Shown piece by piece: positions 38,772 to 48,606 of a stretch of DNA of 64,000 nt. Position 1 is the stretch's first letter, and each line of letters starts with the position of its first letter. Origin of the DNA: an uncultured Pseudomonadota bacterium (GTDB lineage: Bacteria; Myxococcota_A; UBA796; SXON01); contig CAIXRH010000131.1 of assembly GCA_903921785.1 (NCBI GenBank), forward strand, positions 26,609 through 90,608. Reading direction: 5' to 3'. A program made the position numbers and the translations under genes. The notes beneath the pieces are model-generated. The model was not told the DNA's origin, made no database searches, and saw nothing but the letters and a program-made list of their open reading frames with translations.

Positions 38772-39000
38772 CCGGGGAAGCTATCGCCGCCGGGGGGCGG
38801 TGGCCGACAGCGGGGACCTCGGTGGAGCGCGGCCGGGGTTACCCCTCTCGCCCGCGCTGCGCAGATGGGTCGAGGTTCATTACGCCGGTCCGCCAGACGT
38901 GCTTCGTGTTGCGCGTGACGAGCACAGCCACGGGGCTGCCTCCGCGTCCGCTGCAGACCAAGGCCCACCACCCCTCAGGCCTCGCGATCCCCCAACGAGA

Positions 39001-39034
39001 AACCCCCTTCCAAACTTGCGTCTGGAAGGGGGTT
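39001..39034 (+). terminator. Intrinsic-terminator-like hairpin with no assigned gene
   Basis: AACCCCCTTCCA (39001-39012) and TGGAAGGGGGTT (39023-39034) form a perfect 12-bp stem with a 10-nt loop, followed by CTTTAT on the plus strand; the minus strand side ends GGTTTCTCG. Both neighbouring genes start away from it, so it does not terminate a known gene. Confidence 0.65.
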
Positions 39035-39294
39035 CTTTATGGTAGCCCTAACGGGACGATTTCGGAACTGGTTGAGGGAGAACGGCGAGGTGGCAAAGGA
39101 GATGGTCCGGGTGGGATATGGGCGATGAAGCTTTATTTCGGCGCATCTGGTCGCCGCACCGCGCCGGGCTCCAGTTCGGAGCCGCACTAACCCAGTGAGG
39201 CGCGCGAGTCTGGGCGGCGGTCAACGCGCAGCGAGGTTCCAGCCCGCCTCCTCCGGTCGCCGGGGGCCGTCGACGGCTCCCGGGGATCTCACTT

Positions 39295-39313
39295 TATACA
39301 AGTATTACGTATA
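39295..39313 (+). promoter_or_regulatory. AT-rich promoter-like patch with inverted repeat
   Basis: TATAC (39295-39299) and GTATA (39309-39313) are inverted arms around a 9-bp spacer. The patch TTTATACAAGTATTACGTATA is the most AT-rich run for kilobases and contains -10-like hexamers (TATACA, ACGTAT). It lies about 105 bp before the GTG at 39418. An in-frame ATG at 39313 sits inside it, which argues against that ATG as the start. Confidence 0.35.
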
Positions 39314-39417
39314 TGTTTCAGCTGGCTGACGCGGCCGCCGGAGGTCGGCTCGCGATCGGGAGGGCTCGCCCCCCTGCCGCCCGCGAGATAACCCTTGAGC
39401 GCTGTTGGGGTTCGCCC

Positions 39418-41106
39418 GTGTTCTGGCTCAGCCTCCTGTTCTGGTCGTGCCGAGCGGTGCCGGATTGCGGCACGGCGAGCGGCGCGCTCGCCGCCTGCCC
39501 AGACGAGCTGGACCCTCCTCTCCCTGTGCCGGACAGCACCGGGGACCCGTTGGATACCGCCGCCGAGACCGGCGAGGAGCCCGTGGTCGACGAGGATGGC
39601 GATGGCTTCACTGCGGGTGGCGGCGATTGCGACGACTCCGACCCGATGGTGCACCCCGCGGCGACGGAGGTGTGCGGCAACGGCGTCGATGACAACTGCG
39701 ACGGGAGCCCTGAGGGCTGCGGTTGGGCGAGGGACATCGACGTTGCTAAAGACGGGGTCCTTCTCAGCGGCTGGCGCGCTGATGACCTGACAGGTACGTC
39801 GTTGGCGGCCGGAGGCGACATCAACGGCGACGGGCACGCCGACCTCCTGGTCTCCGCGCCCGACGCGAGCGGCGGGCGCGGAGTCGTCTACATCGTCAGC
39901 GGCCCTGTCGTCGTCGATCAGCGCCTCGCGGATGCACCCTCGCGCCTCTTCGGCTCTGAAGTGGACAGCGAGGTGGGCTGGGCGACCGACTTCATCGGCG
40001 ACGCTGACGGCGACGGAAACGACGACGTGGTTGTGGTCGCCAGAATGCCGAAAAAAACCAGCTCCGACCTATACGACCCCGCGGTATACGTACTTCATGG
40101 CCCTCTTGTGGGCGACGTCCAGATCGAGGAATCAGGCACGCCGTGGGATCACGAAATGGAGTGGGACGGCGCTGGAACCGACGTGGCTGGCGTGGGGGAT
40201 GTCACGGGCGATGGCGCTCCCGACCTCCTGGTCGGCGCGCCCACGAGCGATGTCTGGGCGAGTCACGCTGGTGCTGCCTACGTGCTCAGCGGTCCGAGCG
40301 ACCACGGCGGAGCGCTTACCGACGCCTCGGTCCGGATTCTCGGGAACCCCGCACAGCGGACGGCGTCCTCGCGGTTCGGCACATCGGTTGCTCGCCTTGG
40401 GGATCTGGATGGTGATGGCTGGCCGGATTTTGCCGTTGCCGCCTGGGGAGACGCCGACATGGAGCACTCCGCTGGTGCAGCCTACATTTTCCGGGGTCCG
40501 GTGTCTGGAGACCTGGTCGCCTCCGACGCGGATGCTCTCGTGCTGGGTCCAGTGGGGGATGGGGGGGCGATCGGCTACGAGCAGGATCAGATCGCCACGG
40601 TTGGCGACCAGGACGGCGACGGCCACCCCGACGCTGCATTCCTTGTTCCAGGTACAGCTCGCGACTATGACGTGCGCGCGGGGGCGATTTGCATTCTCGG
40701 TGGTGATCGGCTCACCGGCGTGGTGTTTGCCAATGATGGCGGCGCCACAGTCTATGGTGCCCTCGCCTACGACGGCTTCGGTAGTGCCATCACTGGTATC
40801 GGGGACCAGAACATGGATGGCCGGGGCGACATGGCGGTGGGGGCGGCAGGCGTCGACTACCGGGGCGAATCGAGCGGGGCGGTGTACGTGATCTACGGCC
40901 CGGTGGTGGGTGCCGACAACGTGGAGACGATCGCAGAGGCCACGGTCACGGGGGGAGCCACGTCCTGGGGGCTGGGCATCACGGTGGCGTCGGCGGAGCT
41001 CACCGATGGTGGAGGCGTGGATCTTGCGATCGGAGCGCCAGGGATGACGGGAGATGCTCCGGCCTCCGGCGGAGTCTGGGTCCTGCCGGGGGGCGAGGGA
41101 ATATGA
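39418..41106 (+). CDS. FG-GAP/integrin-alpha-like lipoprotein with one MopE unit
   Basis: 562 residues from GTG 39418 (ATG 39313 would add 35 residues without signal-peptide features). The lipoprotein signal is MFWLSLLFWSC. A MopE unit follows (GDCDDSDPMVHPAATEVCG, VDDNCDGSPEGC). From about residue 110 there are seven FG-GAP/VCBS-type blades with calcium loops (GDINGDGHADLLVSAP, GDADGDGNDDVVVVA, GDVTGDGAPDLLVGAP, GDLDGDGWPDFAVAA, GDQDGDGHPDAAFL, GDQNMDGRGDMAVGAAG), each followed by AY.LSGP-like strands. This predicts a seven-bladed integrin-alpha-type propeller on the cell surface. It lies upstream of a small lipoprotein and an RHS toxin-like gene on the same strand. Confidence 0.8.
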   Translation: MFWLSLLFWSCRAVPDCGTASGALAACPDELDPPLPVPDSTGDPLDTAAETGEEPVVDEDGDGFTAGGGDCDDSDPMVHPAATEVCGNGVDDNCDGSPEGCGWARDIDVAKDGVLLSGWRADDLTGTSLAAGGDINGDGHADLLVSAPDASGGRGVVYIVSGPVVVDQRLADAPSRLFGSEVDSEVGWATDFIGDADGDGNDDVVVVARMPKKTSSDLYDPAVYVLHGPLVGDVQIEESGTPWDHEMEWDGAGTDVAGVGDVTGDGAPDLLVGAPTSDVWASHAGAAYVLSGPSDHGGALTDASVRILGNPAQRTASSRFGTSVARLGDLDGDGWPDFAVAAWGDADMEHSAGAAYIFRGPVSGDLVASDADALVLGPVGDGGAIGYEQDQIATVGDQDGDGHPDAAFLVPGTARDYDVRAGAICILGGDRLTGVVFANDGGATVYGALAYDGFGSAITGIGDQNMDGRGDMAVGAAGVDYRGESSGAVYVIYGPVVGADNVETIAEATVTGGATSWGLGITVASAELTDGGGVDLAIGAPGMTGDAPASGGVWVLPGGEGI

Positions 41107-41343
41107 TGGTTGCATGTGCTGCCCCGAACGGGTGGACCCTTGGTGCGCCGACGTCGAGCCGGCGACTGGGCGCGCTCGTCGCCCCAGCGGCGTGCCTTCG
41201 GAGTCCCGTTACGGCCAGACCCAGTCCGATCTGGGCCAGGGTCGCCGCTGGTCGTCGCAACGTGAACATTACTTTCCCGTCCGCACCCGACCCGGCTGGC
41301 CGCTTCAGGATGACGGGACATCGTACGCTTTCCCAGGCCTGAA

Positions 41344-41889
41344 ATGCCGTTACTACTCTTCATCGCCGCCTGCGCCGTTCCGGAGTTTGATCCGTTCGCG
41401 GATGCTCCCGCGTGCGCGGCTGATCTCGGAGATGGAAGGATCGACCTGGGTACCCAGTGCGCTGATGGCGCATGCGCCGGCGGCTCGCATGCCGATTGGG
41501 TCGCCGCGCTGGGCTCGGATGCGAACTGCAAGGCATCATACGCCGGCGACTCTTACCGTTGTTCATGGGAGAACGGGCTGACCGGGTACTTCGACGATGA
41601 CGACGGCGACGGCCTACCAGATGATGAGGCGGAAGCCGTTGTGGTCTTCGTCGACCTCCCCTACAGCGGAACAAGCGCGGATGGACTGGGACTCGGGGTG
41701 AGCGTCGAGTGCTTCGGCGAGGCACTCGGGGTTCCCGACACCTTGGCCATGGAGCGCATCGCAGGGGGTTGGTTCGTCACCGAGGCCCACTACGATGCCA
41801 GCCACCTCGACATTGAGGATTCCACGTCGCCGGACGAGATCGGGGACCCCGACGGGTTGGTGGACGCACTTCGCCTCTCCGTGATCTGA
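41344..41889 (+). CDS. Putative lipoprotein with Asp-rich loop
   Basis: 181 residues. Lipoprotein signal MPLLLFIAAC; about six Cys in the first 75 residues (APACAADLG, GTQCADGACAGG, SDANCKAS, SYRCSWENG); a calcium-loop-like FDDDDGDGLPDDEA; then a beta-rich C-terminal part ending VDALRLSVI. No family recognised. The 237-bp gap before it (41107-41343) shows no gene. Confidence 0.55.
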   Translation: MPLLLFIAACAVPEFDPFADAPACAADLGDGRIDLGTQCADGACAGGSHADWVAALGSDANCKASYAGDSYRCSWENGLTGYFDDDDGDGLPDDEAEAVVVFVDLPYSGTSADGLGLGVSVECFGEALGVPDTLAMERIAGGWFVTEAHYDASHLDIEDSTSPDEIGDPDGLVDALRLSVI

Positions 41890-42264
41890 CCCCGTCGCGT
41901 GCAACGAATGGACGCGCTACGTCGTGAGCTTGGTCGCGTTCGGGCCGATCGCCCAACGACGTTTCCAGTGATCGCAGGTCATCGGAGTGGTTGCGCCGCT
42001 GCCGCGCGGCCCCGTGGGGCACCTCTTGTGCCGCTGCTACTCGCACCGCGAGATCGAATCGGCGCGTTCGGCGCGCCAAGGCAGGTGCGAGGCGTCGAAG
42101 GCCGCTTCCACGTCGTCTCGCGTGGCGGGGAGGCCACGTGAAGTTGAACGCTCTTGACATGCAATTGACCTGGTCACCATGCGACTCCGAGTCGGTACCC
42201 GCATATGATCGGATGGCCCCTGCGAACCGCGCTTACCGCGGCGCACAAACTCCGCGGAGTCATG
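41890..42264. other. Intergenic region upstream of the RHS gene
   Basis: 375 bp in which no real reading frame was recognised. It contains two -35-like hexamers, TTGACA (42154-42159) and TTGACC (42165-42170), in an AT-richer stretch just before the RHS gene. Confidence 0.4.
42182..42209 (+). promoter_or_regulatory. Possible promoter/operator of the RHS gene
   Basis: A small inverted repeat CGACT-CCG-AGTCG (42182-42194) is followed by a -10-like TATGAT (42204-42209), 55 bp before the RHS start codon. The TTGACA and TTGACC hexamers upstream are too far for normal spacing, so an activator may be needed. This is tentative. Confidence 0.25.
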
Positions 42265-45200
42265 ATGAACTCAGCATGCACGTATGGATACCTTGGAGCC
42301 CTGGCATCGGTCATCTGGGCCTCGGCCGCGCATGCGGAGAGCATTCCGGCTTGGCACGTCGCCGGCGACGGACGTACGCCGGGGTTCGGCGAGTACCTGG
42401 AGGCCCGGACGCCCGCCGTCCGTCAGCTCGGCCACTTGGCGGAGGCGGGCGCGCGTGGAGGCGGTAGCTATGGGCTGGGTTTCGAACTTCCACCTGCTAT
42501 TCTCCGGCCTGAGCTCGGGTGGGCATACTCCAGTGAGGGTGGGCCGACTCTTGAGGGCGTACAGGGTTGGTCGCTCGTCGGGTTGGTGGAGTTGAAGAGG
42601 CCGGTCTCGCCGGCATTCGCCGCTGGGGAGTGGACGCTCAACGGGCCCGGATTCGCGGGCACCCTCGAGGAAGACGAGTGGGGTACTGGATGGGAACTAC
42701 ACAGTGCCTCAGCCGGTCACGTCGTCGCCGACTTCGACTCCACCACGGGCCTGTGGACCGTGTGGTCTTCATGGGTAACCTATACGCTTGCCCCAACGGG
42801 CTCCGGAGTGGGGCCTGACGGCCCCGGCGAGTACCGCGTGGTACATGCGGAAGACGGCTCCGGCAACGCCGTCGAGTACACCTACACGGGTGACGGCAGG
42901 ATAGAACGAGTTGAGTACGGATCGAATCCAGGTGTCGGTGCCCCCGCGCTCGTCCGTATTGACTTCGCCTACGCGGCCAACGATACCGTTAGAAGCTCTC
43001 TTCGGACCGGATACAAGGTCGAGTTTGCCTTCCACCTCACGTACGTGGTTGTCAGCACACGGGGCTCCGGAGCCGCCGCGTTCGCGAGGCGCAGCGCTTG
43101 GCGATTCGACTACTCGTCGGTGCTGGAGCAGGATCTGCTGACCGCCATCACTCGCGAGGGGGTCACGTCGGCACTCTCGGAGGAAATCGCCGCCTTCGAT
43201 TATACAGAGTTCGACGCTCTCGCTCCTCCAGGGCGAGTGGGCGCGGGCCCCTCCAGCGTGCAGCGCGCCTCCGGCAACTCCGACGGGGGTTGGGGAGCTT
43301 CGCACACGAGCACAGTGGAGGGCCTCTTCGACTTCAACCGTGACGGCCTTGGCGATGACCTCCAGCAATCGTCCACCGCCGGACAGTGGGATGCCAGCTT
43401 TCAGCTTATGAATAACTCCACGGGCGACTCCACGTGGGGTGGGCTTTACACCTTCCTTTCGGACGGTGGCACGTTGGAGCGCACCGACACCCAGCCGACG
43501 TTCGGTGGTGAGTCGAACGAGCAGGACACGTCGCGCCAGGTTCTCGATCTCGATGGAGACGGCTATCTGGACCTCTTGGTGTCGGGCGATGAGGACGAGT
43601 GGCTCGTGTACTACGGGTCGGCCGGTATGCACATCGACACGGGAACGGTGGAAAACGCACCTGCTGGATACAGCTATTCCAGGCTGGGCCGAACCCCGAA
43701 CGCTCAGCTCTCCTCACCGACTACCTCCATGGTCACGGCGATGTCCGACATGGTCGATGTCAATGGGGATGGTTGGCTGGACCTGTTCGACCCGTACGGC
43801 GGGACAGTCTACCTGCACGCCGGGGAGCGAGAGGGCGGGTGGCCCACGCTCCTGGAACTCGACGACTTCACTCCGCTGCGGAGCGCGGATCTCGACTACG
43901 ATGACGATGCGTTCGGTGAGACGCTTGCGGACGCCTGCTTGGCAGGTGCCCCGGCAACCTGTGACGGAACGTGTAACGACGCGTGGTTCGACGACCAGAT
44001 CGACTGCGTAATGGAATGCTCGGGATCAGACTACGGAAGCTGCGACGCGTACTGCGAAGATTATTGCGACGGTGCTGGAACCGACACGGCGGGAGAAACC
44101 TACGAAGACTGTCTGTTGACGTGTGACTCTGATTGCGACGCCGGCGATCTGGGCTCGTGCGAGGATTTGTGCGAGGCGAGGTGCTTCGATGATCCGGAAG
44201 ACTACTCCTGTTCCGAGGCCCAATGGATCGGGGACTGCACCGACGAATGCGTCGCCGGTGCGAGCTGCGACGCCTACAGGTCCTCCCGCCGTCTTGCTGA
44301 AACCCTGGAGACGTCAGGCTACCTCGACATCAACGGCGACGGACTCGTGGACCGCGTGGTCGCTACCTCTGATATCGAGTGGCAGGTCCGGCTGGGCAAC
44401 GGGCACGGGTTCGAGGCGCCGGTTGGATGGGCCACGACGCTGAAGTACCTTCGACGCACGGAGGAGGGAACTCCGACGATCGACTATGACTCGGCCGCGA
44501 CCGGGAGCGTGTCGTCCTCGGGGACCCCTTCTCGAGTCTACCAAGCCCTGTTGGATGTTGACGGCGATGGGCTCGTTGATCTCGTGGGTGGCGAGGAGCT
44601 GGGACGAATTTGGTATCGAAACCTGGGAAATGGCTTCTCGGTCGTGTCGAATGACCTGCCGACGTGGTGGCCTGACGAGTTCGTCTCCGGGGAGAGCGAA
44701 TCCACGGTTGACGCTGATTCTGCCTACAGTACCTGGGAGCAGGAGACCACGGGCGTCGTAGAGGATGCGAACAACGATGGGGTCTTGGACTATGTGACGA
44801 CCGCCACGATTTCGTATGGCACGTATCCGCGCCCCTACCTCCTCCAGGGCGTCAGCAACCCACAGGGGGGCTCGACCGATCTGGACTACGTGGCCGCCTC
44901 GACGATGTACCCGGCGGGCAACCTCGGCGTGGCTCAGTACCTCTGGCGTAGCCACGACCTCGTTCGAGCAATCACGACCGAGGACGCGGAAAGCGGCGAG
45001 GTCGGCGAGGCCTGGTTCGACTACGAACTCGGCGCCGAGGAGGGAGGAGTTTTCTGGGGCTTCGGCTATCGGGAAGCGGATCACTACGTCAACGGCGACT
45101 GGATCTCGACAACGCAGACCGAGTACGAACTCGGTCGCGATTTCGCGCCGGTGGAAGCGAACGTAGACCTGTACACCGATTCAAACCTTGGATTCGCTCC

Positions 45201-48200
45201 CTCGTTGACCCGAGGCGTTGTTACGCCCGACCTTCGCCTCAGTGTGGAAACGCAGTGGGACGACAACGGCGCCCACTTCCTCCCCGGATCCACGACGGTC
45301 ACCGAGTTCGGGGAGCTATCTGGCAGTGCGTCCTACACCAGGGGATTTGCCTGGGACGACTACGGCAACCTTACCAACAGCACCCACGACGGCGGCGGCG
45401 TCGCAGCGGACGCTACCGTTGTGGGGCTGGCGTACACCTGGGATGCGGATCACCATTTCGCAAGGATCAAATCGAAATTCGTGGCCGGCACCGATCCGAT
45501 CGATGCGAGCTACGACATCATGGCGGAAGAGGAGTATTTCTACGACGGCCACACCGACAAGGATGACGCCCCAGCCGCGGGGCTACTCACCGAATCCAAG
45601 ATCTCTGCCGGCTGGATCGATGGTGGGACGATGCATACCCTCAGCTCGGAGGATTGGAGCATTCTCACCCCTCGTGGTGCTCGGGGCGAGATGACGAGCG
45701 TGACCGACACCGGCACCGGCGAGTCGATTAGCCAAGTCCTGACCTTCGGCGCGAGCGTCGTTCAGCAGCAGGAGAACCTGCTCGGCCAGACCCTGACCTG
45801 GACCGTGGACGACGCGGGGCGCACCACCGCCATTGAGGACGACAACGGACTCCGGGAACGATCCGTGCTCGATGCATTCGGGCGGCCTGTGCAGGAGTTC
45901 TCGCGGAACGCCGTGGGCGCAGAGTTCCTGGTCCGCGATCACGACTACTTTCGGTCGGCTGCCCCGTTCCGGACCCGGAGCCGCGACTACAACTTCGGGG
46001 GCGCCGTCGTGGGCGTCAGCTGGACCGTAGAGGATGGGCTCGGACACGCCGCTCAGGGCTGGGGCCAGGACGCGACGGGTCACTTCGTCTACACCAACAG
46101 CCAGATCGGAGTTGACGGTCTCACCGCGGCGTCGGGGCACCCTGTGGTTGCTGGCTTTGCGTACGCTCCCACCGCGCTGGGAATTGCCTCCACGGCCGGT
46201 CAGAACTGGTACGATGCGCTGGGCATTCTTCGTGAGTCCACGCCTGACGCCGCGAAGGGTATCAGCACGAGCTTGGTTCACCTGGACGAGCCGCGGGTGG
46301 AGCTCAACGAGGACGCGGAGGGCTATCTCACCCGGCTGCTCTTCGATGCACACCACCGTATCATCGAAGTTCAGCAGGGCCGACAGGGTGAAATGGTCGT
46401 AACGGCCCGGTACGCCTACGACCCGCAGGATCGTCTCGTTCGCTTCACCGATGGCGCGGCGAACGTCTACGTCTACCGCTACGACGGAGCGGGACGGCTG
46501 CGGGAGACGCAGGTGGCGTCGCCAGCCGCCCCTGCGCTGCGTATGTGGCGCGCGTTCGACTACCAGGGGCGCTGGCGCATCGCCCAGCACGATGCTGCCG
46601 GTGGCCATGCGCAATGGACTCTCGACGATATCGGCCGCCCTCTCGCCCTCGACCTGTCGGATCCACTGCCCTCCGCCCCCGCGGGCGAGATGCACTATGC
46701 CTGGAGCTGGGATGCCGGCTGGGTGGGCAAGGTGGACACCACGACGGACCCGGCAGGTACCACGACGTTTGGCTACGGGCCGTTTGGACGGGTGGTGTCG
46801 GAAAATCGAAGCTTTGGCGGTGGGCCGTCGATCACGTACGCACATTCATACGACCTCGCTGGAAGGGAGACATCGCGAGCTCTGCCCAGCGGCCGTGTCG
46901 TGCAGAGCCTTTGGAATGGGGGGTGGCTCACCCGCACCCAGACCTTCAACGGCGGGGCCATGGAGTACGACATTCAGTACTCCTACAACACCTGGGGAAA
47001 GCTGAGCTCCGCCGTTTCCTCGTTCGGCCTTCAGTTCAACCAGAGCTACACCACGCCGGTGCATCCGGACACCCTGGAGGTGCGCAAGGGCGCCGTGCTC
47101 GACGCACTTACCCTTGGGTTCCAAGACAACGGATTCCTCAGTTCGCGCCAGCGCGCGGGTGACACCGCTCGCACCTACACCTACGATGAGCGTCGCCAGC
47201 TTGAACAGGTGCACCACGGCGGAGCACTGGAGGAGGCCTTCACTTACGATGGTAGCGGTAACCTGCTCTCGGCTCGTGACGCCGCCGGCGCGACGTGGAC
47301 GTATGGGCTCGCCGTACAGAACGAAGTGCCGTCTCGGACCACCGGCGCCCTCTCCGAAGCGTACCGCTACGACCTAGCAGGGCAGATGACCGGCTGGGAT
47401 ACTGGGGCGCTGACTCGCGAACTCCGGTACGATGGTCTGGGGCGGGTGCGCACGGTCACGCGCGCCGGCGTGCTGCGGGAGGTGTTTGACTACGACGCCA
47501 ACAGCGCCGTTGTGCGCCACTCCGAAGGGGATCCGATCATCGGCACTCCGCCCTGTTCGTGGTCCTATTCCGGCTGGCAGAAAGAAAGCGCAACGGGCGT
47601 CATCACGGAGGAGCATACGCCGCTTGTCGCGACACGTAATGGTGTACGGGAGTGGCACTTCGCCGAGCCCGACGGCCATGTGGCCTCGACGTTCTCCGAT
47701 TCGGGTACGCTCCAGAGCGCCCGCCGATTCGGTGCGTTCGGGCAGCCGCAGGCCGCTACCGGCAACGTGTGGACTCGCGACTCCTACCACGGGGGGAATG
47801 AGTACGCGGGTGGTGAGCTGTTCGCGATGGGACAGCGCCACCTCAGCAAGAAGGATGGTCAGTGGCTCCAGCCGGAGCCGCTGCTCTACCTTGGCATTCC
47901 GCAGGAGAATCTTGCGAATCCGGTGGCGCTCGCGAGCTACCGATTCGCTGGGAACGCGCCGACAACGCTGACGGATCGGTCCGGCCGGAATCCGGCGTTC
48001 GTGTTCGGAGCGATCGTGTACGCTGCGTGGGAAACGGTGATGCCCGTCGCAGACGTTCTGTCTACCGGGTACGCCGTCTCCCAGGGCGACCCTTGGAGCA
48101 TCGCGTTGATCGAATACGATGCGGCGAGCATCGGCGCTGGCCCGGTGATTCCAAACGGCGGAGCGACGCTGTATGTGGTGGCGAACTACGGCGGGAAGTA

Positions 48201-48606
48201 CGGCGATGATCTGATGCGCTGGGGAGACGACGTTCTCCGTGAATCTGATGACGTTGCGGAGCGACTCGGGCCGAAAATCGAAGAGGCGATCGAGGCGCCC
48301 AAGCCCCACCCGACACTTTCGCCCGGGCCTCACGCTGGTGAATCCATTCCAGCCAAATCCGCCTCGCAGACGTTCACCCCTGCCGAGCGTACCGAGGTCA
48401 ACCGAATCGGTCAGGAGACTGGATGTCACACCTGCGGCACGACGAACCCGGGGACGAAAACCGGGAACTTCGTCCCTGATCACCAACCGCCCTCGGCGCT
48501 TGTTCCCCCGGGAACGAAGCAGGATCTTTATCCGCAGTGTCTCAAGTGCAGTCGCGAGCAGGGCCTTGAGATCGCCCGCCAGTTGAAGGACAAGGGGAGC
48601 AAGTGA
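42265..48606 (+). CDS. SpvB/TcB-RHS polymorphic toxin-like protein
   Basis: 2113 residues. Signal peptide MNSACTYGYLGALASVIWAS (cleavage after AHA). Order: an SpvB-like region (about 60-110, LGWAYSSEGG, VQGWSLVGL); VCBS/FG-GAP segments (about 350-535, FDFNRDGLGDD, LDLDGDGYLDLLVSG, VDVNGDGWLDLF); a Cys-rich insertion (about 551-672, 18 Cys); a further calcium-loop region; TcB-middle-like sequence; then YD/RHS repeats (about 1185-1765, YAYDPQDRLVRFTDGAANVYVYRYD type). A degenerate RHS-associated core at about 1850-1912 (GQWLQPEPLLYL, YRFAGNAPTTLTDRSGR) marks the switch to a variable C-terminal domain. That tip ends with GCHTCGT, VPDHQPP and CLKCSR, a Cys4/Asp-His arrangement like HNH/treble-clef nucleases. 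ATG 42265 was preferred to 42262 for spacing from GGAG. Confidence 0.85.
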   Translation: MNSACTYGYLGALASVIWASAAHAESIPAWHVAGDGRTPGFGEYLEARTPAVRQLGHLAEAGARGGGSYGLGFELPPAILRPELGWAYSSEGGPTLEGVQGWSLVGLVELKRPVSPAFAAGEWTLNGPGFAGTLEEDEWGTGWELHSASAGHVVADFDSTTGLWTVWSSWVTYTLAPTGSGVGPDGPGEYRVVHAEDGSGNAVEYTYTGDGRIERVEYGSNPGVGAPALVRIDFAYAANDTVRSSLRTGYKVEFAFHLTYVVVSTRGSGAAAFARRSAWRFDYSSVLEQDLLTAITREGVTSALSEEIAAFDYTEFDALAPPGRVGAGPSSVQRASGNSDGGWGASHTSTVEGLFDFNRDGLGDDLQQSSTAGQWDASFQLMNNSTGDSTWGGLYTFLSDGGTLERTDTQPTFGGESNEQDTSRQVLDLDGDGYLDLLVSGDEDEWLVYYGSAGMHIDTGTVENAPAGYSYSRLGRTPNAQLSSPTTSMVTAMSDMVDVNGDGWLDLFDPYGGTVYLHAGEREGGWPTLLELDDFTPLRSADLDYDDDAFGETLADACLAGAPATCDGTCNDAWFDDQIDCVMECSGSDYGSCDAYCEDYCDGAGTDTAGETYEDCLLTCDSDCDAGDLGSCEDLCEARCFDDPEDYSCSEAQWIGDCTDECVAGASCDAYRSSRRLAETLETSGYLDINGDGLVDRVVATSDIEWQVRLGNGHGFEAPVGWATTLKYLRRTEEGTPTIDYDSAATGSVSSSGTPSRVYQALLDVDGDGLVDLVGGEELGRIWYRNLGNGFSVVSNDLPTWWPDEFVSGESESTVDADSAYSTWEQETTGVVEDANNDGVLDYVTTATISYGTYPRPYLLQGVSNPQGGSTDLDYVAASTMYPAGNLGVAQYLWRSHDLVRAITTEDAESGEVGEAWFDYELGAEEGGVFWGFGYREADHYVNGDWISTTQTEYELGRDFAPVEANVDLYTDSNLGFAPSLTRGVVTPDLRLSVETQWDDNGAHFLPGSTTVTEFGELSGSASYTRGFAWDDYGNLTNSTHDGGGVAADATVVGLAYTWDADHHFARIKSKFVAGTDPIDASYDIMAEEEYFYDGHTDKDDAPAAGLLTESKISAGWIDGGTMHTLSSEDWSILTPRGARGEMTSVTDTGTGESISQVLTFGASVVQQQENLLGQTLTWTVDDAGRTTAIEDDNGLRERSVLDAFGRPVQEFSRNAVGAEFLVRDHDYFRSAAPFRTRSRDYNFGGAVVGVSWTVEDGLGHAAQGWGQDATGHFVYTNSQIGVDGLTAASGHPVVAGFAYAPTALGIASTAGQNWYDALGILRESTPDAAKGISTSLVHLDEPRVELNEDAEGYLTRLLFDAHHRIIEVQQGRQGEMVVTARYAYDPQDRLVRFTDGAANVYVYRYDGAGRLRETQVASPAAPALRMWRAFDYQGRWRIAQHDAAGGHAQWTLDDIGRPLALDLSDPLPSAPAGEMHYAWSWDAGWVGKVDTTTDPAGTTTFGYGPFGRVVSENRSFGGGPSITYAHSYDLAGRETSRALPSGRVVQSLWNGGWLTRTQTFNGGAMEYDIQYSYNTWGKLSSAVSSFGLQFNQSYTTPVHPDTLEVRKGAVLDALTLGFQDNGFLSSRQRAGDTARTYTYDERRQLEQVHHGGALEEAFTYDGSGNLLSARDAAGATWTYGLAVQNEVPSRTTGALSEAYRYDLAGQMTGWDTGALTRELRYDGLGRVRTVTRAGVLREVFDYDANSAVVRHSEGDPIIGTPPCSWSYSGWQKESATGVITEEHTPLVATRNGVREWHFAEPDGHVASTFSDSGTLQSARRFGAFGQPQAATGNVWTRDSYHGGNEYAGGELFAMGQRHLSKKDGQWLQPEPLLYLGIPQENLANPVALASYRFAGNAPTTLTDRSGRNPAFVFGAIVYAAWETVMPVADVLSTGYAVSQGDPWSIALIEYDAASIGAGPVIPNGGATLYVVANYGGKYGDDLMRWGDDVLRESDDVAERLGPKIEEAIEAPKPHPTLSPGPHAGESIPAKSASQTFTPAERTEVNRIGQETGCHTCGTTNPGTKTGNFVPDHQPPSALVPPGTKQDLYPQCLKCSREQGLEIARQLKDKGSK

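Larger units (their letters stand above)
38772..39417. other. Intergenic region between divergent operons
   Basis: 646 bp without a convincing protein gene on either strand. It holds a perfect 12-bp hairpin with a short T-rich 3' flank at 39001 and an AT-rich promoter-like patch at 39295. The segment around 38820-38840 shares GGGACCTCGGTGG with repeat copy E but no full copy. No tRNA could be folded here. Confidence 0.5.

Noticed and set aside
38800..38870. Sixth copy of the dispersed repeat
   Set aside because: Only a short stretch (GGGACCTCGGTGG) matches copy E; both modules cannot be recognised.
38850..38930. Possible tRNA (GGTTCAT near a hairpin)
   Set aside because: No T-loop GGTTCRANYCC, acceptor or anticodon stem could be paired.
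41890..42160. Open frames on both strands in the gap before the RHS gene
   Set aside because: Arg/Ala-rich, no ribosome-binding site, no motif, and several stops in the most protein-like frame.
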